DNA from: Colius striatus
Lineage: Eukaryota; Chordata; Aves; Coliiformes; Coliidae
Assembly (NCBI RefSeq): GCF_028858725.1
Contig: NC_084774.1
Location: forward strand, 8,592,001 to 8,656,000
Direction of reading: 5' to 3'
DNA length: 64,000 bases
Shown piece after piece: positions 37,079 to 49,700 of this stretch; the first letter of the stretch is position 1, and each line of letters opens with the position of its first letter. The translations under genes were made by a program, and so were the position numbers. The notes under the pieces were generated by a model, which ran no database searches, was not told the origin of the DNA, and saw only the letters and a program-made list of their open reading frames with translations.

Positions 37079-37267
37079 GGCGGGGCCGGGCCGGCGCCCT
37101 CAGCGCTGGACAGCTCCGGTACCGGCACCGCCACCGGCCCCGCCGCCGGCCCCCGGCCCCCGCCGGCCCGGCCCCGCGCTGCGCCCGGCGCTCCGGCCCC
37201 GGCTGTGCGGGCGGCGAGGCGCGGGGAGCCGAGTGCGAGGGGCGGGGAGGCGGGCAGGCAGGCAGCG

Positions 37268-37320
37268 GGGAGGAGGAGGAGGAGGAGGAGGAGGAGGAGG
37301 AGGGGAGGAGGAGGGGAGGA
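37268..37320. repeat. (GGA)n microsatellite upstream of SCRT2
   Basis: Nearly uninterrupted GGA triplets for about 50 bases, 190-240 bases upstream of the SCRT2 ATG, possibly in its 5' UTR or core promoter. Confidence 0.9.
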
Positions 37321-37599
37321 AGGCAGGCGGCCCTGGGAGGGGGGGAGGGGGCCGCTCCGCCTGGCCGCGCCCGGAGCCCCCCCCGGAGCCCCCCGAGCCG
37401 CCGGCAGCGCCGGGTGCCTCAGGCATCGCGGCAGTGTGGGGTCCCGGTCCCTCGGTTCCCCCCTTCCCCAGCCACGGACAATGGGGACACGCGAGAGGGG
37501 GGTGTGGGGGGTGGGACACGCTGCTGCCTCCCACCGCCTTTGTCTCCCTGCCGCCAGCCCCCAGGGCCTGTGAAGGACGGGGCTGTGGGCAGGGGTCCC

Positions 37600-37915
37600 C
37601 ATCCCTTGTCTCTGTCCCTGCTGCCTGTCCCTGATTCTTGCCCTTTTCTCCTGTCCCTGTCCTTGCTCCCTGTTCCCTGCCCCCATTCCTGTCGGTCTCC
37701 TCTGTCCTCATCTCCATCTCCTATCCCTTTCCACTCACCCCTTTCCCTTGTTCCTCCCCCTGCCTCTTGTTGTGTGTCCCCATCCCTCTACCCTGCCCTT
37801 ACTTCTGTCCCACCTCGGTCCCATCCTTGTCCTTGCCCACTGTCCCTTTCCCACTCCCCATCCCTCTCTCCTGTCCCTTTTCCCACCTTCTCTCCCTTTC
37901 CCCTGTCCGTGACCT
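37600..37915. repeat. Polypyrimidine low-complexity tract
   Basis: About 300 bases of C/T-rich DNA built on TCCCTGTCC-like words, nearly free of purine runs. Confidence 0.85.
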
Positions 37916-38444
37916 TCGCAGCCCACAACAATGGCTGGGCCCGTCGGTGCATTGTTCCTGCCAGAGCCTCCCCTCCCCTCCCCTGGCTCTGTTGCCGCTC
38001 TCCCTAGAGCAGGATGAGGCCCTGGTCCTGCGGGCAGCTGGTGGCCTAGGACTGGCTCTCCCTGGAGCTATGCTGGCTGGGTGCTGGTGGGTGACACCAG
38101 GACCTGGCTGGCAGCAGGCCCTGTTCTCCCCAAGCCCTGTGCTATGCTCAGAGCGTTGCAGCACTTGACTAAGGACAGTCCCTCATCTGTCACTGCAGGC
38201 AGAGCAGTGGCACAGTCAGCACAGGGCAGCCCTGGGCACCCCAGGCTGTGAGAGGCACCAGACTCTTTGGTCAGGCACGTGGCATCAGGCCTGGGTTCAA
38301 AAGCATCCCCCCTATGCTGTCACCCTGGGGCTGCCTGCTCACAGCTGTGTCCCCTCCTTCAGTTGTGCTCAGAGTCACGGCTGGGGCCATCCCTGTGTCA
38401 CATCAGGTCAATGGGACCCTGCTCACTGCTTTGTGTGTCACCCC

Positions 38445-38755
38445 CCAGCTCAGAGCATCCCACAGCATCCCACAACACACAATCCCATGGCCTCAAGCAC
38501 CCCATAGCTCAGACCATCCCACATTTCACAGCCCAGGGCATCCCACAGCACCCCACAACCCTGAGTACCCCATACACAGCCCAGGGTATCCCATAGCCCC
38601 GAGTACCCCAATACACAACTCATGGCATCCCACAGTATTCCATAGCCCAGAGCATCCCACAGCCCAGAGCCCAGGGCATCCCACAGCCCACGGCATCCCA
38701 TGGTCCTGGCTACCCCACATTCCACAGCCCGGGACACCCCGCAGCACCCCCGCAC
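38445..38755. repeat. Degenerate minisatellite (GCATCCCACAGCCC-type units)
   Basis: Imperfect tandem units of roughly 25-30 bases around CAGCCCAGGGCATCCCACAG. Confidence 0.75.
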
Positions 38756-38879
38756 CACCAAGCCCTCTCCCAGAGCCGGGGGTCCACCCGGGGGCTGCTC
38801 CCCACGTGTGCTGAGCCCTGCCCTGCCCGTTCCCGCGGTGCTCGGGGCTGTCCCCGGTCCCGTCTGGCTCTTGCCAAGT

Positions 38880-39425
38880 TCAAGGTGACCTTTGCGGAGG
38901 TGCCGCGGTGGCCGCGTCCCGCCGGGCGACCCCGGGGCCGCTCCTCCCCGCCCCCCCGGGCCCCCCTGCCCGGTTTCGTTGCCGGCGTGTGCCCGGCGCT
39001 CTCCTCCAAGGCGCGTTTGCAGAACGGGCCATTACTTACGCCCTAGTTGGGCCGGGCCCGCCCGCTGCCCGGGGATTTTGTCTCTCTCCAGGCTGTAGTG
39101 TAATAAGGGAGGTAATTAAGTGTAAAAGACAGGGGGAGGGAGGGCTGGGAGAGGGGGAAGAGGAACCTGGATCCTTTCAGAGGCAGAGGACTGAGATAAT
39201 GTATGTTAATAACCTGCAATCAGTCCTGCCGAGCTGTGCTAATATTGCTGACTGCAGCGGCTGGGCCCCCCTAAACCTGCCCCCGCCGCCGTGGGGAGGG
39301 AGGGAGGGGAGCTCCAGAAGAAAGGCTCAGCCTTTCTCCTCTCCTGCCGACGGGTTTGTGCCTTCCTGAGCAGCTGTATGGAAATAATTCCCATCGGAGG
39401 CAATTGTTTTCCCGGCGAGAGGGAG
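38880..39425. promoter_or_regulatory. Candidate enhancer between SCRT2 and SLC52A3
   Basis: AT-richer islands inside GC-rich spacer carry TTCAAGGTGACCTTTG near 38,880 (nuclear-receptor half sites), GGTAATTAAG near 39,111 (homeodomain), ATGTTAATAACC near 39,203, GCTAATATTGC near 39,239 and CAATTGTTTTCC near 39,401 (SOX). This resembles a conserved neural enhancer of SCRT2, 1.8-2.4 kb upstream of its ATG. Not tested by alignment. Confidence 0.4.
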
Positions 39426-39429
39426 GGGG

Positions 39430-40510
39430 CAGCGGGTGTCCAGGGGGTCTTTAGGGGCTGCCAAGGGCAGGAGCATCCTCTCAGGGTGCAGCAGAGTCCC
39501 TGTATGGGGTCCCCATGGGATGCATCCCGGGATGAGATGAGATGCCCCGTGATGCCCTCCCGCCGATCTTCAGCACCCTCTCCCCTCCCCTTTGTCCCCC
39601 CCAGAGCCAAATCCTGCACACGTGCTGCAGTGGGGTAGGGCAGGAGCTGTGGGGGATGCCCGGTGGTGCGGGGGGGGGCACAGCCCTGGCTCCTCCCGCC
39701 CGGGGGCTGTTGGCCATTACTATTCCAGCCACGCGCTACCCGGAGGTGGCCAGGGCGCAGCCGGAGCCCCAGAGTGGCTCCAATCGTGGCTCTGGGGCTC
39801 GCCAGGCGCGGGGCTGCCGGAGCAGATTGTCAGACAAAGGGCCGGGGACAAAGGCCCGGCTGCCTCGTGCCATGGGGAAGGGGCGCAGGCGCGTGCCAGG
39901 CGCGGCCACTGGCCTGCTACGGGGCTGATGTTGCCCCCCATGCCCCGGTGCCTAGCTGGCCCCCACCTCGGCTGGCACAGTTGGATCCAGGGTGGCACAG
40001 CCTTCTCACGGGTCCTGTGCCACCTCCCTGACCGGTGCTGCAGCCCCTCTCTGTCTGTGCACCCCCAGCGCTGCCATCTCGGGGTGCAGTGGGGCTGGCA
40101 CAGGGTGCAGTGGCACACAGGGCTGTGAGGAGGGTGCAGGAAGCACAGACAGGGTCACAACAGGGTGGCAAACACCAGGCAGGTCCCACTCTACCTCTGT
40201 TTCCCAGCTATTGCTGAGGTCCTTGGAAAGCCCCCTGCCCCATGTGCCCCCCACAGCCCCTCTCCCCATGCCCAGGGCAGGGCAGGCTCTGGCACAGCCT
40301 TTGTCCCCGCAGCTCACTGCAAACCCACCATCCCAGGCGCAGCTGCTGCCTCCACCACGATGCCAAACGGTGCCAGACTCCCCCAGGGGAAGGGCCAGGA
40401 GGGACGTGGCCCCAGCCAAGCGGTCCCCAGGCGGGGGACACTGGCAGGGGCAGCCCCTCCCTGCCTGCCAGCATGGCAAGAGCACGGGGACAGCAGGGAG
40501 GCCGAGGGCT
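39430..40510. other. Intergenic spacer upstream of the SLC52A3 3' end
   Basis: GC-rich unique DNA without a supported gene. Confidence 0.5.
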
Positions 40511-40514
40511 GAGC

Positions 40515-42445
40515 AAACATCTTCTATTGAGAGGAACCTTTGAACGTGACAGGGACGCTCTGTGCCCGGGCTGGGGACAAGGCCACGGGGCTGCTCCCAC
40601 CCAGGGACGTGGCAGAGCCCGCTGAGGAGCTGTGCCCGCAGCCACCCCGCAGCCAGCGCTGCCTCACTGGGCTGGGAGGTGTGTGCTGGCACGCAGGGGC
40701 CGTGCAGGGGCCCGTCCCACTCACACTGGGCACGGCAGGTTGCAGTAGTCGGCGGATTTGAAGAAGCCGTAGACGTTGACGAGGGGGAACATGAGCAGGG
40801 CCCCGAGGAGGGAGCCCAACTGCTCCACCGCCCCGTAGAACAGCAGCGCGCTGCGGCTGCAGCTCCGCAGCATCACCCCGGCCATCACCTTCATGTAGGA
40901 GAGGGTCCCGGTGAACAGCACCCAGGAGAGGACCTGGCAGCGTGGGGGGAGAGCGGTCAGCAGGGCTGGGGGGGCCCCACCGCGGGGACGGGGGATGTTG
41001 TGGTGAGGCCGGGGCTGGGGGTGGCCCCAGAGGCCTCCCCAGGTGAGAGGGACCCCGTGACTTACAATGATGGCATCGCCCCACTGGGACTGCTGGAGGA
41101 GTGGGCACGGGCTCATCACCGCGATGGCCATGTTGTAGGCACCAAAGCCCGTCCCTGCCACTGTGAGGATGCCCAGCAGGACCAGGGACCTGCAAGGGAC
41201 ATGTGAGTGACACCAGGCAGCACTGCCAGCCCACCCCTGGTGAGGGGCACAGACTCGTGGCACAGCCTGTCTGGCTCTGTGCTGGCTCCATCCTCGGGTG
41301 TCTCTGCTCCCAGGGTATGGGCAGCCATGAACTCTCTCCCACCCAGCACCCTCCCCCCCACACCCCATTGCAAAGCAGGGGCCGTTCTTGGGGCAGGAGC
41401 CCCTGTGGTGCACCCCACCATGGCCCTGGTGCCCCACTACCTACCTGCTAGGCAGGACCATGGCCACGATGCAGGCGAGAGGGTTGGCCATGGAGCTGAG
41501 CGTGGCCACGAGGTGGTAGGTGGTGTGGCCATAGGGCAGGCTGGAGTAGGACTGCACAGATGGCAGGACCCCGTTGGTCAGAGCAGACACCCAGGCGAGG
41601 AGGAGGTAGATAATGGTGAGCTTGGGCAGCGAGTAGGAGACCTTCTCCTGCAGGATGTCCTGAGGCCCCTTTGCATCCTTCGGGCATGGGCTCAGCTGTG
41701 GCCCAGCTCCCTCGTCAGGGATCTGGTCAAATGAGCTCAGCACAATGTTGCTGGGAAACAGCTCCTGCTGGGAGAGCTCCCACATTTTGGGCTGCCTGGT
41801 GAGGAAGAAGAAAGCTAGCAAGCAGGCCAGCATCATTGCAGTCAGGAGAAGGAAGAAGAGGAGGGTGGAGAAGTTGGCTGGGTGGTACTCGGTCTGCAGA
41901 TGGAAATCAGTGCTCTCCACGGTCTGGTTGCCGATGGTGACGTTGACACAGCTGGAGATGCCAGAGCCCTGGCCCAGGGCGATGAGGGCAGGGATCAGCC
42001 CGCTGAGCCCTTCGCCTATGAAGAAGGTGGTCAGGTACTGGGGCTGCAGCTGCATCATGAAGGGCAGGAAGGTGACGGAGGAGGTGCAGTCCACCAGGGC
42101 CAGGAAGAAGGTGAGGAGCAGGAAGGCGATGCTGTGGGACGTCCCAGCAATGGTGGATGTGTACTTCCAGAAGAAGGCCAGGAGCAAGCAGGACAGGACA
42201 CCCAGAGCCACAATCACATAGATCACAGTCACCTCCTTCAGCAAGCCAGGCCGAAAGCGATGCATGAGGGTGATGAAGAGCGGCCCCACGTTGGCCATCT
42301 GGATGATGATGGTGATGTAAGAGGGCAGGTCCCACTGCTCCGGCAGCACCATCACCAGCAGCGGCAGCTCAACCCACAGCCCGTTGATGGCCACCCAGGA
42401 GCCTGTGCCGAAGATGCAGGCGAGGAGATGGGTGAGCAGTGCCAT
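40515..42445 (-). CDS. SLC52A3: SLC52A3, riboflavin transporter (RFVT3)
   Basis: Multi-pass plasma-membrane riboflavin transporter of the SLC52 family, the main apical/intestinal form in mammals. Coding exons are 42,445-41,445, 41,189-41,066 and 40,933-40,721. They join in frame (PSR|SLVLLG, then DAII|VLSWVL) into 445 aa, close to the human 469. Seen: the family start [31 protein letters not shown] as a first membrane segment, a run of about eleven hydrophobic segments, and a lumenal/extracellular loop with two N-glycosylation sites (NVT, NQT) after ISSC. A hydrophilic cytosolic loop ([19 protein letters not shown]) precedes segment 7. The C-terminus is short, ending [14 protein letters not shown] variant AATAGA near 40,525 may end the mRNA. 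SLC52A3 rather than SLC52A1/2 is favoured by its position between SCRT2 and FAM110A. Confidence 0.95.
40721..40933 (-). CDS. SLC52A3: SLC52A3 last coding exon
   Basis: Starts [20 protein letters not shown] after CTGCCAG. It encodes the last two membrane segments and ends with a stop at 40,721. Confidence 0.93.
   Translation of the reverse strand, partial: VLSWVLFTGTLSYMKVMAGVMLRSCSRSALLFYGAVEQLGSLLGALLMFPLVNVYGFFKSADYCNLPCPV
41066..41189 (-). CDS. SLC52A3: SLC52A3 second coding exon
   Basis: [20 protein letters not shown] onward to QWGDAII. Acceptor CTTGCAG and donor ATT|GTAAGT. Confidence 0.93.
41445..42445 (-). CDS. SLC52A3: SLC52A3 first coding exon
   Basis: A long exon of 333 codons plus 2 bases from the ATG at 42,445. 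It ends CTAGCAG|GTAGGT. Confidence 0.95.
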
Positions 42446-42989
42446 GGCTCAGGGCTGGGTGTCCAGGCCTGGGGGCAATGCCGCTGTGCTGTGGGAAGAG
42501 ACTTCAGTCAGTGGTGGGGTGAGACCTGAACCCCCACCTTGCACACCAACTCTGGCCTCCCGTGACCGCTGCCTATGTTCCCCTCCGGCAGGTAGGCAGG
42601 CAGGGAGGCAAACAGGCAGGGAGGCAGCTGGGCAGGCAGTTAAGCAGGTAAGGAGGTAGGCACAGCAGCTCCTTCCCAACACGTCATGGAGGGGTGGGAC
42701 CCACAGAGCAGGATGACCTTCTGCCAGCCCAGCCTGGCCTCTTTGCCGCCTGTAAGCCCTGGGGACCCCCTTGCTCCTGTGCCCTCCTGCACTGGCTGCG
42801 GGACCCGCTGGGCTCCCCCTGGGCCCCGTCCCGGAGAGCTGAGGCTCGGCAGCACCGAGCGCAGAGGCAGGATGGGACCCATCTGGGCATCGAAACGGCT
42901 CCAGCCCGGGGTGCGGCACGGTGCAGCCCGGCACGGGGTGAAGATGGCTCTCACCTAGGGGCCGAGAAGCCTGGGCAGCGTGCTCTGCC

Positions 42990-43765
42990 GGCAGTGCAGG
43001 CTCGTACCTCCCACCGCATTCGCAGGGCAGGGCGAAGCTGCGCCCGTCTCCTCCCCGCCGAGTCCCCCGCGGTCGCGTCAGGTTCCGGTGGACGCGGGGA
43101 GCCGAGGCACCTGCAAACCAACCTGGGCTCATACCGGCCAGCTGAGTCAGCCGCGAGCCGGCCTCATTCCCTGCCCGCCCCGGGACCGGCCCCCGTCCCT
43201 GTCCCGCGTCCCCGTGTCCCCGCAGCGCGGCCGCGGCTCCGCGCCCGCCGGAGGAAACGCTCCAGGGGCTGAGTCAGACGGGTGCAACGACCCACCCACG
43301 GCTCCGGCCCCGGCGGGGAGGGGACTCCAGCACGCAGCACAGACACAAGGAGCCAAAGGGGGAGCGACCTCCCGTTTTTTTCCCAGCCCCTCGGCAGTGT
43401 GCGAGGGGGGACTCACTGCGCGGCGGGGCCCGGCGGCAGCACGCGGGAGGCTGCGGGTCCTGGCTGCGGGGGCGGGGACGGGCGGCCGCGCGTCACCAGC
43501 TCCGGATGCGGCCGGGTGACGGCCCGGCCTCGCTCTGCTCCGCTCGGCCTGGCCCCGGATGGCAGGGTCCCCCCGGGGGGTGGCCGGGAGGGACCCCCGC
43601 ACCCTCTCACCACGTGCTCGGGGGTCCAAAGTTGCGTTTCGGAGCGTTTGCCCTTGGAAGGGGGGGGACGGGGAGGGAGGGGGGTCCCGGCAGCTCCCTG
43701 GGGGACACGAGCTGCGGGGTTAGCCGGCGGCCGGCGCGGGGTGTGAGGAGATCAAAGCGGTAAGA
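42990..43765. promoter_or_regulatory. CpG island upstream of SLC52A3
   Basis: CpG-dense block starting about 550 bases above the SLC52A3 ATG, probably its promoter. On the plus strand a donor-like AAAGCG|GTAAGAAAA at about 43,760 could belong to a distal non-coding first exon of FAM110A, making the island bidirectional. The second point is weak inference. Confidence 0.45.
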
Positions 43766-43769
43766 AAAC

Positions 43770-46700
43770 GCGAGGAAAGGCTCTGAAGTCCTGGAAGGAT
43801 GGGGGGGGTGGGGGGGTGTGTTTCCTCACTTCCGGAGCGGATCCTCGCAGCCACAGGCACCGGCTCAGCTCGCAGCCGTTGCACCTTCTGCAGAGCAGGG
43901 CAGGGGCTGGGGTCAACCTGGGCATGGGGGCACAGATGGAGGGGGCAAGGGGCTCAGGACCCCACCCCACACTCATGTGTTCCTTCTCAGTGGGTCCCCA
44001 GTTTTCTCCAGGGTCAGCCTTGGGGGTCCCTCTCCCACCTCTCCACCGCTGAGCCCAGCTCATCCCCAACCCTGGGCACCGACTGGGGCCTTGCAAACTG
44101 TGTGCCGGTGGCCAAAGTCCAGCTGTGTCATCTTCAGCTTCCAGCCACCTCCTGCCTTCTCTCTGCCAGCTCAGGGGCAGCTCGGGCGCTGCCCTGCCCT
44201 GGGGGGCACCCCTGCCCTCTGTGCTGACATCCCGGGGGTGCCAGGGACAGCCCCGTCCCTGCCGCCTGCCCGGCTGTGCCCAGGGGTACTGCCTGTCCCA
44301 GCGTCACTGCTGGCCCTGTGCCCCCCCGGCTTGGCCAGGTGCCAGGGATTATTCTTGGTGGTGTCCTGGACTTTGCACTTGTCCCTGTCTGAACTGTGTC
44401 CCACCTATTTCAGGCTGCTTCTTGCAGGTGCAAATGTCAGCCAGTGACAATGCGTGTCAACCGCTGGGGATCTCTGCAGGCTCATGGGCTGAGGACCTTC
44501 CAGCATGGCCACGGGCCTGTTGTCCCTCGTTGGGTGCATTGAGGGGATCAGCACCTCTGACTCCACATCCAGCCAGATGGGACCTGGCCACCAGCCGAGC
44601 CGTGAGGCAGTTGCACCATCTGGGAGGTGAAGGAGACAGAGGCTACGTCACCCCCAGAGCATAACCCCCTGAATCCCATCCCAGCACCCACAGCCCCGGG
44701 ATGCCTCACGGCGGCTCTTCCCCCAGCACCCACCGGGTGTCGCTGGGAGAGCGGCTGTAGCCCTGCAAAACCTGGGGCTGACTTCTCTAGAGGCCTCCCT
44801 GCCTGCCCTCCCTCCCTTCCTCCCTCTCCGCCTCCCTCCGTCCCTCTCTGCCTGTGCTTCGTCCCTCGGGTGCTGCAGCCGCCTCTGCACCCTGCCCTGC
44901 TCCTGCCTCCATCCCTGTCCCAGCCGTGGGGTTGCAGCAGGGACAAGGGTGTCCCTGTGCCCCTGGGTCTGCAGGGATGATGCTGGCACAGCTCAGTGCC
45001 CATGGTGAGGGCACAGTTTCAGGTGCTGCTGTGGTTTAACCCCAACAAGCAGCTCAAGCAGCTCAGCACCCTTCAACCAATCACTCTGCCACAGCCCAGC
45101 TGCGTTGATCAGGATGAGGAAGAGAGTGGGAAGGGTAAAAGGGAGGAAGCTCATACCTCCAGGAAGCTCTCAGCTCCTACTGAGAAAATTAACTCTATGC
45201 CAGTCCAAACCAGTACAGGAGGACTTGGGAGTGGCGGGAGAAGATCCAAGATGCTGGGAGAAACAAAGTGTGGGGGGCTCAGGCCGGCCCCAGAGCAGCT
45301 GAGGTCCCCCTGTGTCCATGGGGACAGAAACAGAGAGGGGACGGCGAGGGGACAGCAATTGTCCTGTGTTTGATTTGGCAGCACAAAGGAGCAGCACAGC
45401 CGGCCGTGAGACCCTCCCCGAGGGCGATTGGCTGCGGTGCAGGGCCAGGGGAGCCCGAGGGGGTGCTGGCTACGGGACCCCCGCACCACCCTTCACGCTT
45501 CTCACCCGAATGCACCCGACACATGCTGCCTGCCCTGCGAGACGGCTCTGCCCCCGCTGCCCCCTCTCCGTGCTGCAGCTGAGCCCCCCCCCGGCCCCTC
45601 ACGCCCCCCCGGCCCCTCACACCCCCCCCAGCCCCTCACACCCCCGGCAGATGCGAGCGAGGGCCCCAGGGCAGATGGCAACATTTGGTAGCCGAGCGGT
45701 CCTGGCTGCCGGGCTTTGCGGGGCTTTGCTGACCAGGAAACCCCCTCCCCACGCAGCCAGGGCTGGGTATGGGGTGTGCAGGGGGTCCCTGGGGTGGGAA
45801 CACTGCCCGGACAGTGGGAGGATGTAGGGGGATTTGCAGCCTGGCACAGTGGGGGTCCATCCTTGGCTCATCCCCTAACGTCTGCTTTCAGCTGAGAGCA
45901 GTGGGGACGGTCTTGCTGGGCAGGGGAAGGCTGCTCCCCCATTGCTACAGAACAAGGGGGGCCCCTTCACCCCAGGGACCACCCCAGGCAAGTGGGTATG
46001 ACCCCTCAGACTTTTGGGTTTGGGGATCCGCTGGCAGGTTGCAGCCTCTGGCCCCTGGCAGCCCCCCACCCCCTCTCCCCGAGTCCATTTGCATCCCATT
46101 TCCATGTGAAAAGAGCAGGTCAAGTTGAAAGTTGAAAGGCTGGTGGGGGGACGGCCGGGAAGGGGCCGCTGCCGGAGGTGAGACCCCGACAAAAGGGGCC
46201 AGATCCCCAGGGCCCGGCGCTCCCCCGGCCACGGGCTGCGGGCCCGGCCCCGCCGGCAGCCGCCATCTGCGGGGCCACCGCCACAGCGCAGACAAAAGCG
46301 TCGCGCCCGACGTGTCCCCATCTGTCACCTCCCCGACTGCCGGCCCCGAGCTGCTGCCTGCCGAGAGCAGGGTGCAGGCGGCATCTTTCCCTCTGCCCGC
46401 GGGCAATGGGGAGGGAGGCAGTGCCGGGCACAGGGAAGCTGCTCCTCGCCCTGGCAGAGCCCGCGATGGGGAAACTGAGGCAGGAGCAGGCAGGGGGCAG
46501 GAGCAGGGGGGATTCCTCTGCTGCAAAGCTGGGTGCAGCAAAGGGCTGCGATTAAACACCAGCAATTAGCACTTGCCAAGAAGAGGGGGTTGGGAGGCTC
46601 CTGGCCTGGGGCTGCCCGAGCTGCACAGAGCCTCTGCCTTGCTGCTCCACAGGTGCTGCCGAGCACCACCCAGCACTCACGGGGAGGATTTGGCCTCTGA

Positions 46701-49700
46701 GCACACTTTTTTCTCCTTGGCGGCTGCATTTAGCTCCCGGGAGGTCCTTGAAGTGGGATGGGGGGAGCCCAGCCTCGAGCCCCTGTGGGAGGTGAGAGGG
46801 GGCTCAGTGCCAGCACCCTCCTGTCTCTCTGATTCCAAACACCGTCCCTGCCTCGTCCCTGTGTCCCGTGGGGCAGTGGCTGAGGCGTTGAGCCAGGTCC
46901 TGGGGGAGCATTTCTGTAGCAAGTTGCCCTCCCAAAACCCATCAGAGGCTGCTCCCAGGGGAGGGTGAGGCTCCAGGGCGCTGCCTGGCTCCAACACTGC
47001 TCCAAAAGCACCCAGCAGCCCAAACATGCCCGGGCAATAATCTGCACCCAGATGGCTTTGCTCAGCTCCTCTCCCTCCACCAGCTCCTTGTCTTGCTTCC
47101 AGGAGCAGTTTGAAAAGTGCAGGGCTGTAATGGAGCTCCACGTGCTGCGTGTCCCAAACGCTCAGCCCCTCTGCACAGAGCCAGCCCTTGCCATGGGAGA
47201 TGCCCATCCCACGGGGCTGGCAGCCCCCAGAGCCACCCTGGGGCTGAGTGCAGGCCAGCTTGGTGACCTTACTCCAGTCTGTCACTTCCTTTCGTACCAT
47301 CTGGCTTATTTTGCTGTGTTTTGGAGCTTATTGCAGAGAGTTGCTGGGAAAACAGGGGAGTGTTCCAAACCGGAGCAGGCCCTGCCGTGACGTGGGGAGC
47401 CGGGCGGCAGCTCCCTGCCTGCTGGCAACTAGGAATTCCCCCTGCTCCTTTAGCCCCATCAAGGCATGAGGACCCTCTGCCTGCAGCGGGCAGGGCGTGT
47501 CCACAGCTGTTTTGCTTTTGGCAGCATGAGCCCCTGAGGCTGCCTGTCCCGGCACAGTGACACTGCATGACGCAGCCTGGCATGGGGGAATGCCCCGTGG
47601 GTTTCATCCCATGTGAGTGCTGAGCTGCCTCGGCGGGCGTCATCACCCAGCGCTGACTCAGCGGGAGCAGCCGTGGTGCTGAGCTGCTCTGGGGCCTCAG
47701 CAGCCGCCGTCCCACGGGGAGCAGGGCAGGACGTGGCTGGGGCAGAGGAGGTGTGGGGACATCAGGGACATCGGGATATCAGGGACGTTGGGACACCAGG
47801 ACATCTCCTCCCTGGGACGAGCACAGGGAGAAGCAGCGTGGCAGGTGAACTGTGCCAAGGAGGCTCCCACGTCCAAGAGCTGATCCAGGTAGGTGGTGGA
47901 GGATCCCATGTGGGTCCAGTGCCAGCAGCGTGGGGCTGGGTGAGCGGATGAGAGGTTGGCACAACCGTTCACCTCCTGGCACGGCTCTGGATTAGCTGCC
48001 TCTAGGCTGGAGGTGACTCGGTGTGCCAAGTGAGCCCGGCTGGTCTGTCCACATCAGGAGGGAGAGGAGCTGGACTGGCATTGCCTGGCATGAGTGGGTT
48101 CATCAGCCCTGACACTTGGACCCCCATGGTCTGGCCAGGACTGGGCCATGGGATAATGCCACTGTGGTTTTGAGGCTGCTCTGGGGACGGCTCAGCCTGG
48201 CTCGGCGCAGCCTGGCTCAGCGTGGCCATGCCAGGGCAGGCGGCTCAGGAATGCGGAGCAGCAAGTTGTGCCTGGCAGCAGGTTCTTGTCTGGCTGCCTG
48301 TCCTGTCCTTGCTGGCCAGGGAGGGGAGGGGAGCCCACAGCAGCCACCCATGATTGTGCTGAGGGACCCCGTGTCCTTGTCCCTGTGCCCCAACAGCCAT
48401 CCTCTCTGTGGCTTGGCCCCAGGGCTGAGCCTCTGGCACCAACTGAGCTCCAGTGCCTGAAGTGCAGACACGTTCCTGCTTTGCCTTGCCCGGGGGTGAT
48501 GGGGGGGTTTCTTTGTGCCCCTGTGTCAGGCCATGGAGCCTCCCCTACAATGGGCACAGGGTAGGAGGGCAGCAGGGTGCTGCCCTGAGGTGCAGGGTTT
48601 GGGCAGTGCTGGACCTGACGGGTGCTGCTGCATGGGGCTGTAGGCACAGCTCAGGGGGGGCTGTCCCTTGCCCGCTGAGGCTGTCAGTGCCCTGCACTGC
48701 TGGCTCTGTCCGCAGCTGCATCCCACATAGGGCTGCCTGCAGAGGGGTGCAGAAAGCCGCCCCCGGGGAGGGGGCAGGACGATTTGTGCCGGTTCTGGGA
48801 ACGTCCTCAGCTGTCCCCACGCCTGGCTGCCCCCCTGCAGACACTTTCCAGGTCAGAAGGCAGCGTGTGCCCCTGGGCAGAGGACGTGGATGGAATCAGG
48901 GCCAGAGCCAGGCAGCCTCCCCCAGGCCGCTCACCCGTCACGGTGCGTCAGGCTCCGCCATGTGCTGGGGGCTGCTGTGAGGGGTCTCCATTGGGGTACA
49001 GATCCCGGCGTGGGGGGCTGAGGCTGATGTGCTGGCACATGTGGGCTCGCAGGCGTTGCAGCCTTGGCTTGGCGTGGCCGTGGTGTGGTGCTGTGGGTGC
49101 TGGGGTTGGCTCCTGGCGCTGGGTTGGGCCCTGGGTTGCACCCAGGAAGTCGAGCACCCAGGTGTGTGGCTGACGGGACGGCAGCCGGAGGCTGCTGCCA
49201 CGGGAGGGAGCAGGGCTGGGTGCACCGGCCCCTTCCATGCCCACCACTGCACCGGGTGAGTGCTGGGGCTTGCTGAGACCCCCCGGGGCTTGCCTGTGCC
49301 CTGAGCCAGGGACTTCAGGGGCTTTTGAGCAGCCCAGGAAGTTGGGGGGAGGGGGAGGCCGGGGCAGGTTCGACCCTGCACATCACCCCCTGCACACCCC
49401 ACTGCTGCCTGAGCCCCTCTCTGCATTGGGGTCTCTGTGGCTGTGCGCTCTCCCGGGAAGGGGTTTTAGAGGCAGCTGTGCACGGAGCTGCAGGGCTGGT
49501 ATTTGCTCCCTCCCCTGTGCCCCTGCTGTGGGCGGGCCGCTGCGTTCTGTGACCGTTGGGGCGGGAGCTGAGTTCGTTGGGGTTGGCGGGGGCCCAAGGA
49601 CACGGGGTGCACGGGACCTCAGCTCAGCCCACAGCTCAGCTGGGGAAGCACGGGTGGGAATCCCCAACCCCGCGGCAGCTTCCCAGAAATGCTGCAGGCT

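Larger units (their letters stand above)
36200..37450. promoter_or_regulatory. SCRT2: SCRT2 CpG island and promoter region
   Basis: CpG-dense DNA covering the start of the intron, exon 1 and the sequence upstream of the ATG. No TATA box is visible. The transcription start was not located. Confidence 0.6.

Noticed and set aside
36446-37573. 375-codon plus-strand frame
   Set aside because: Antisense to SCRT2 exon 1, its CpG island and a GGA repeat; no domain.
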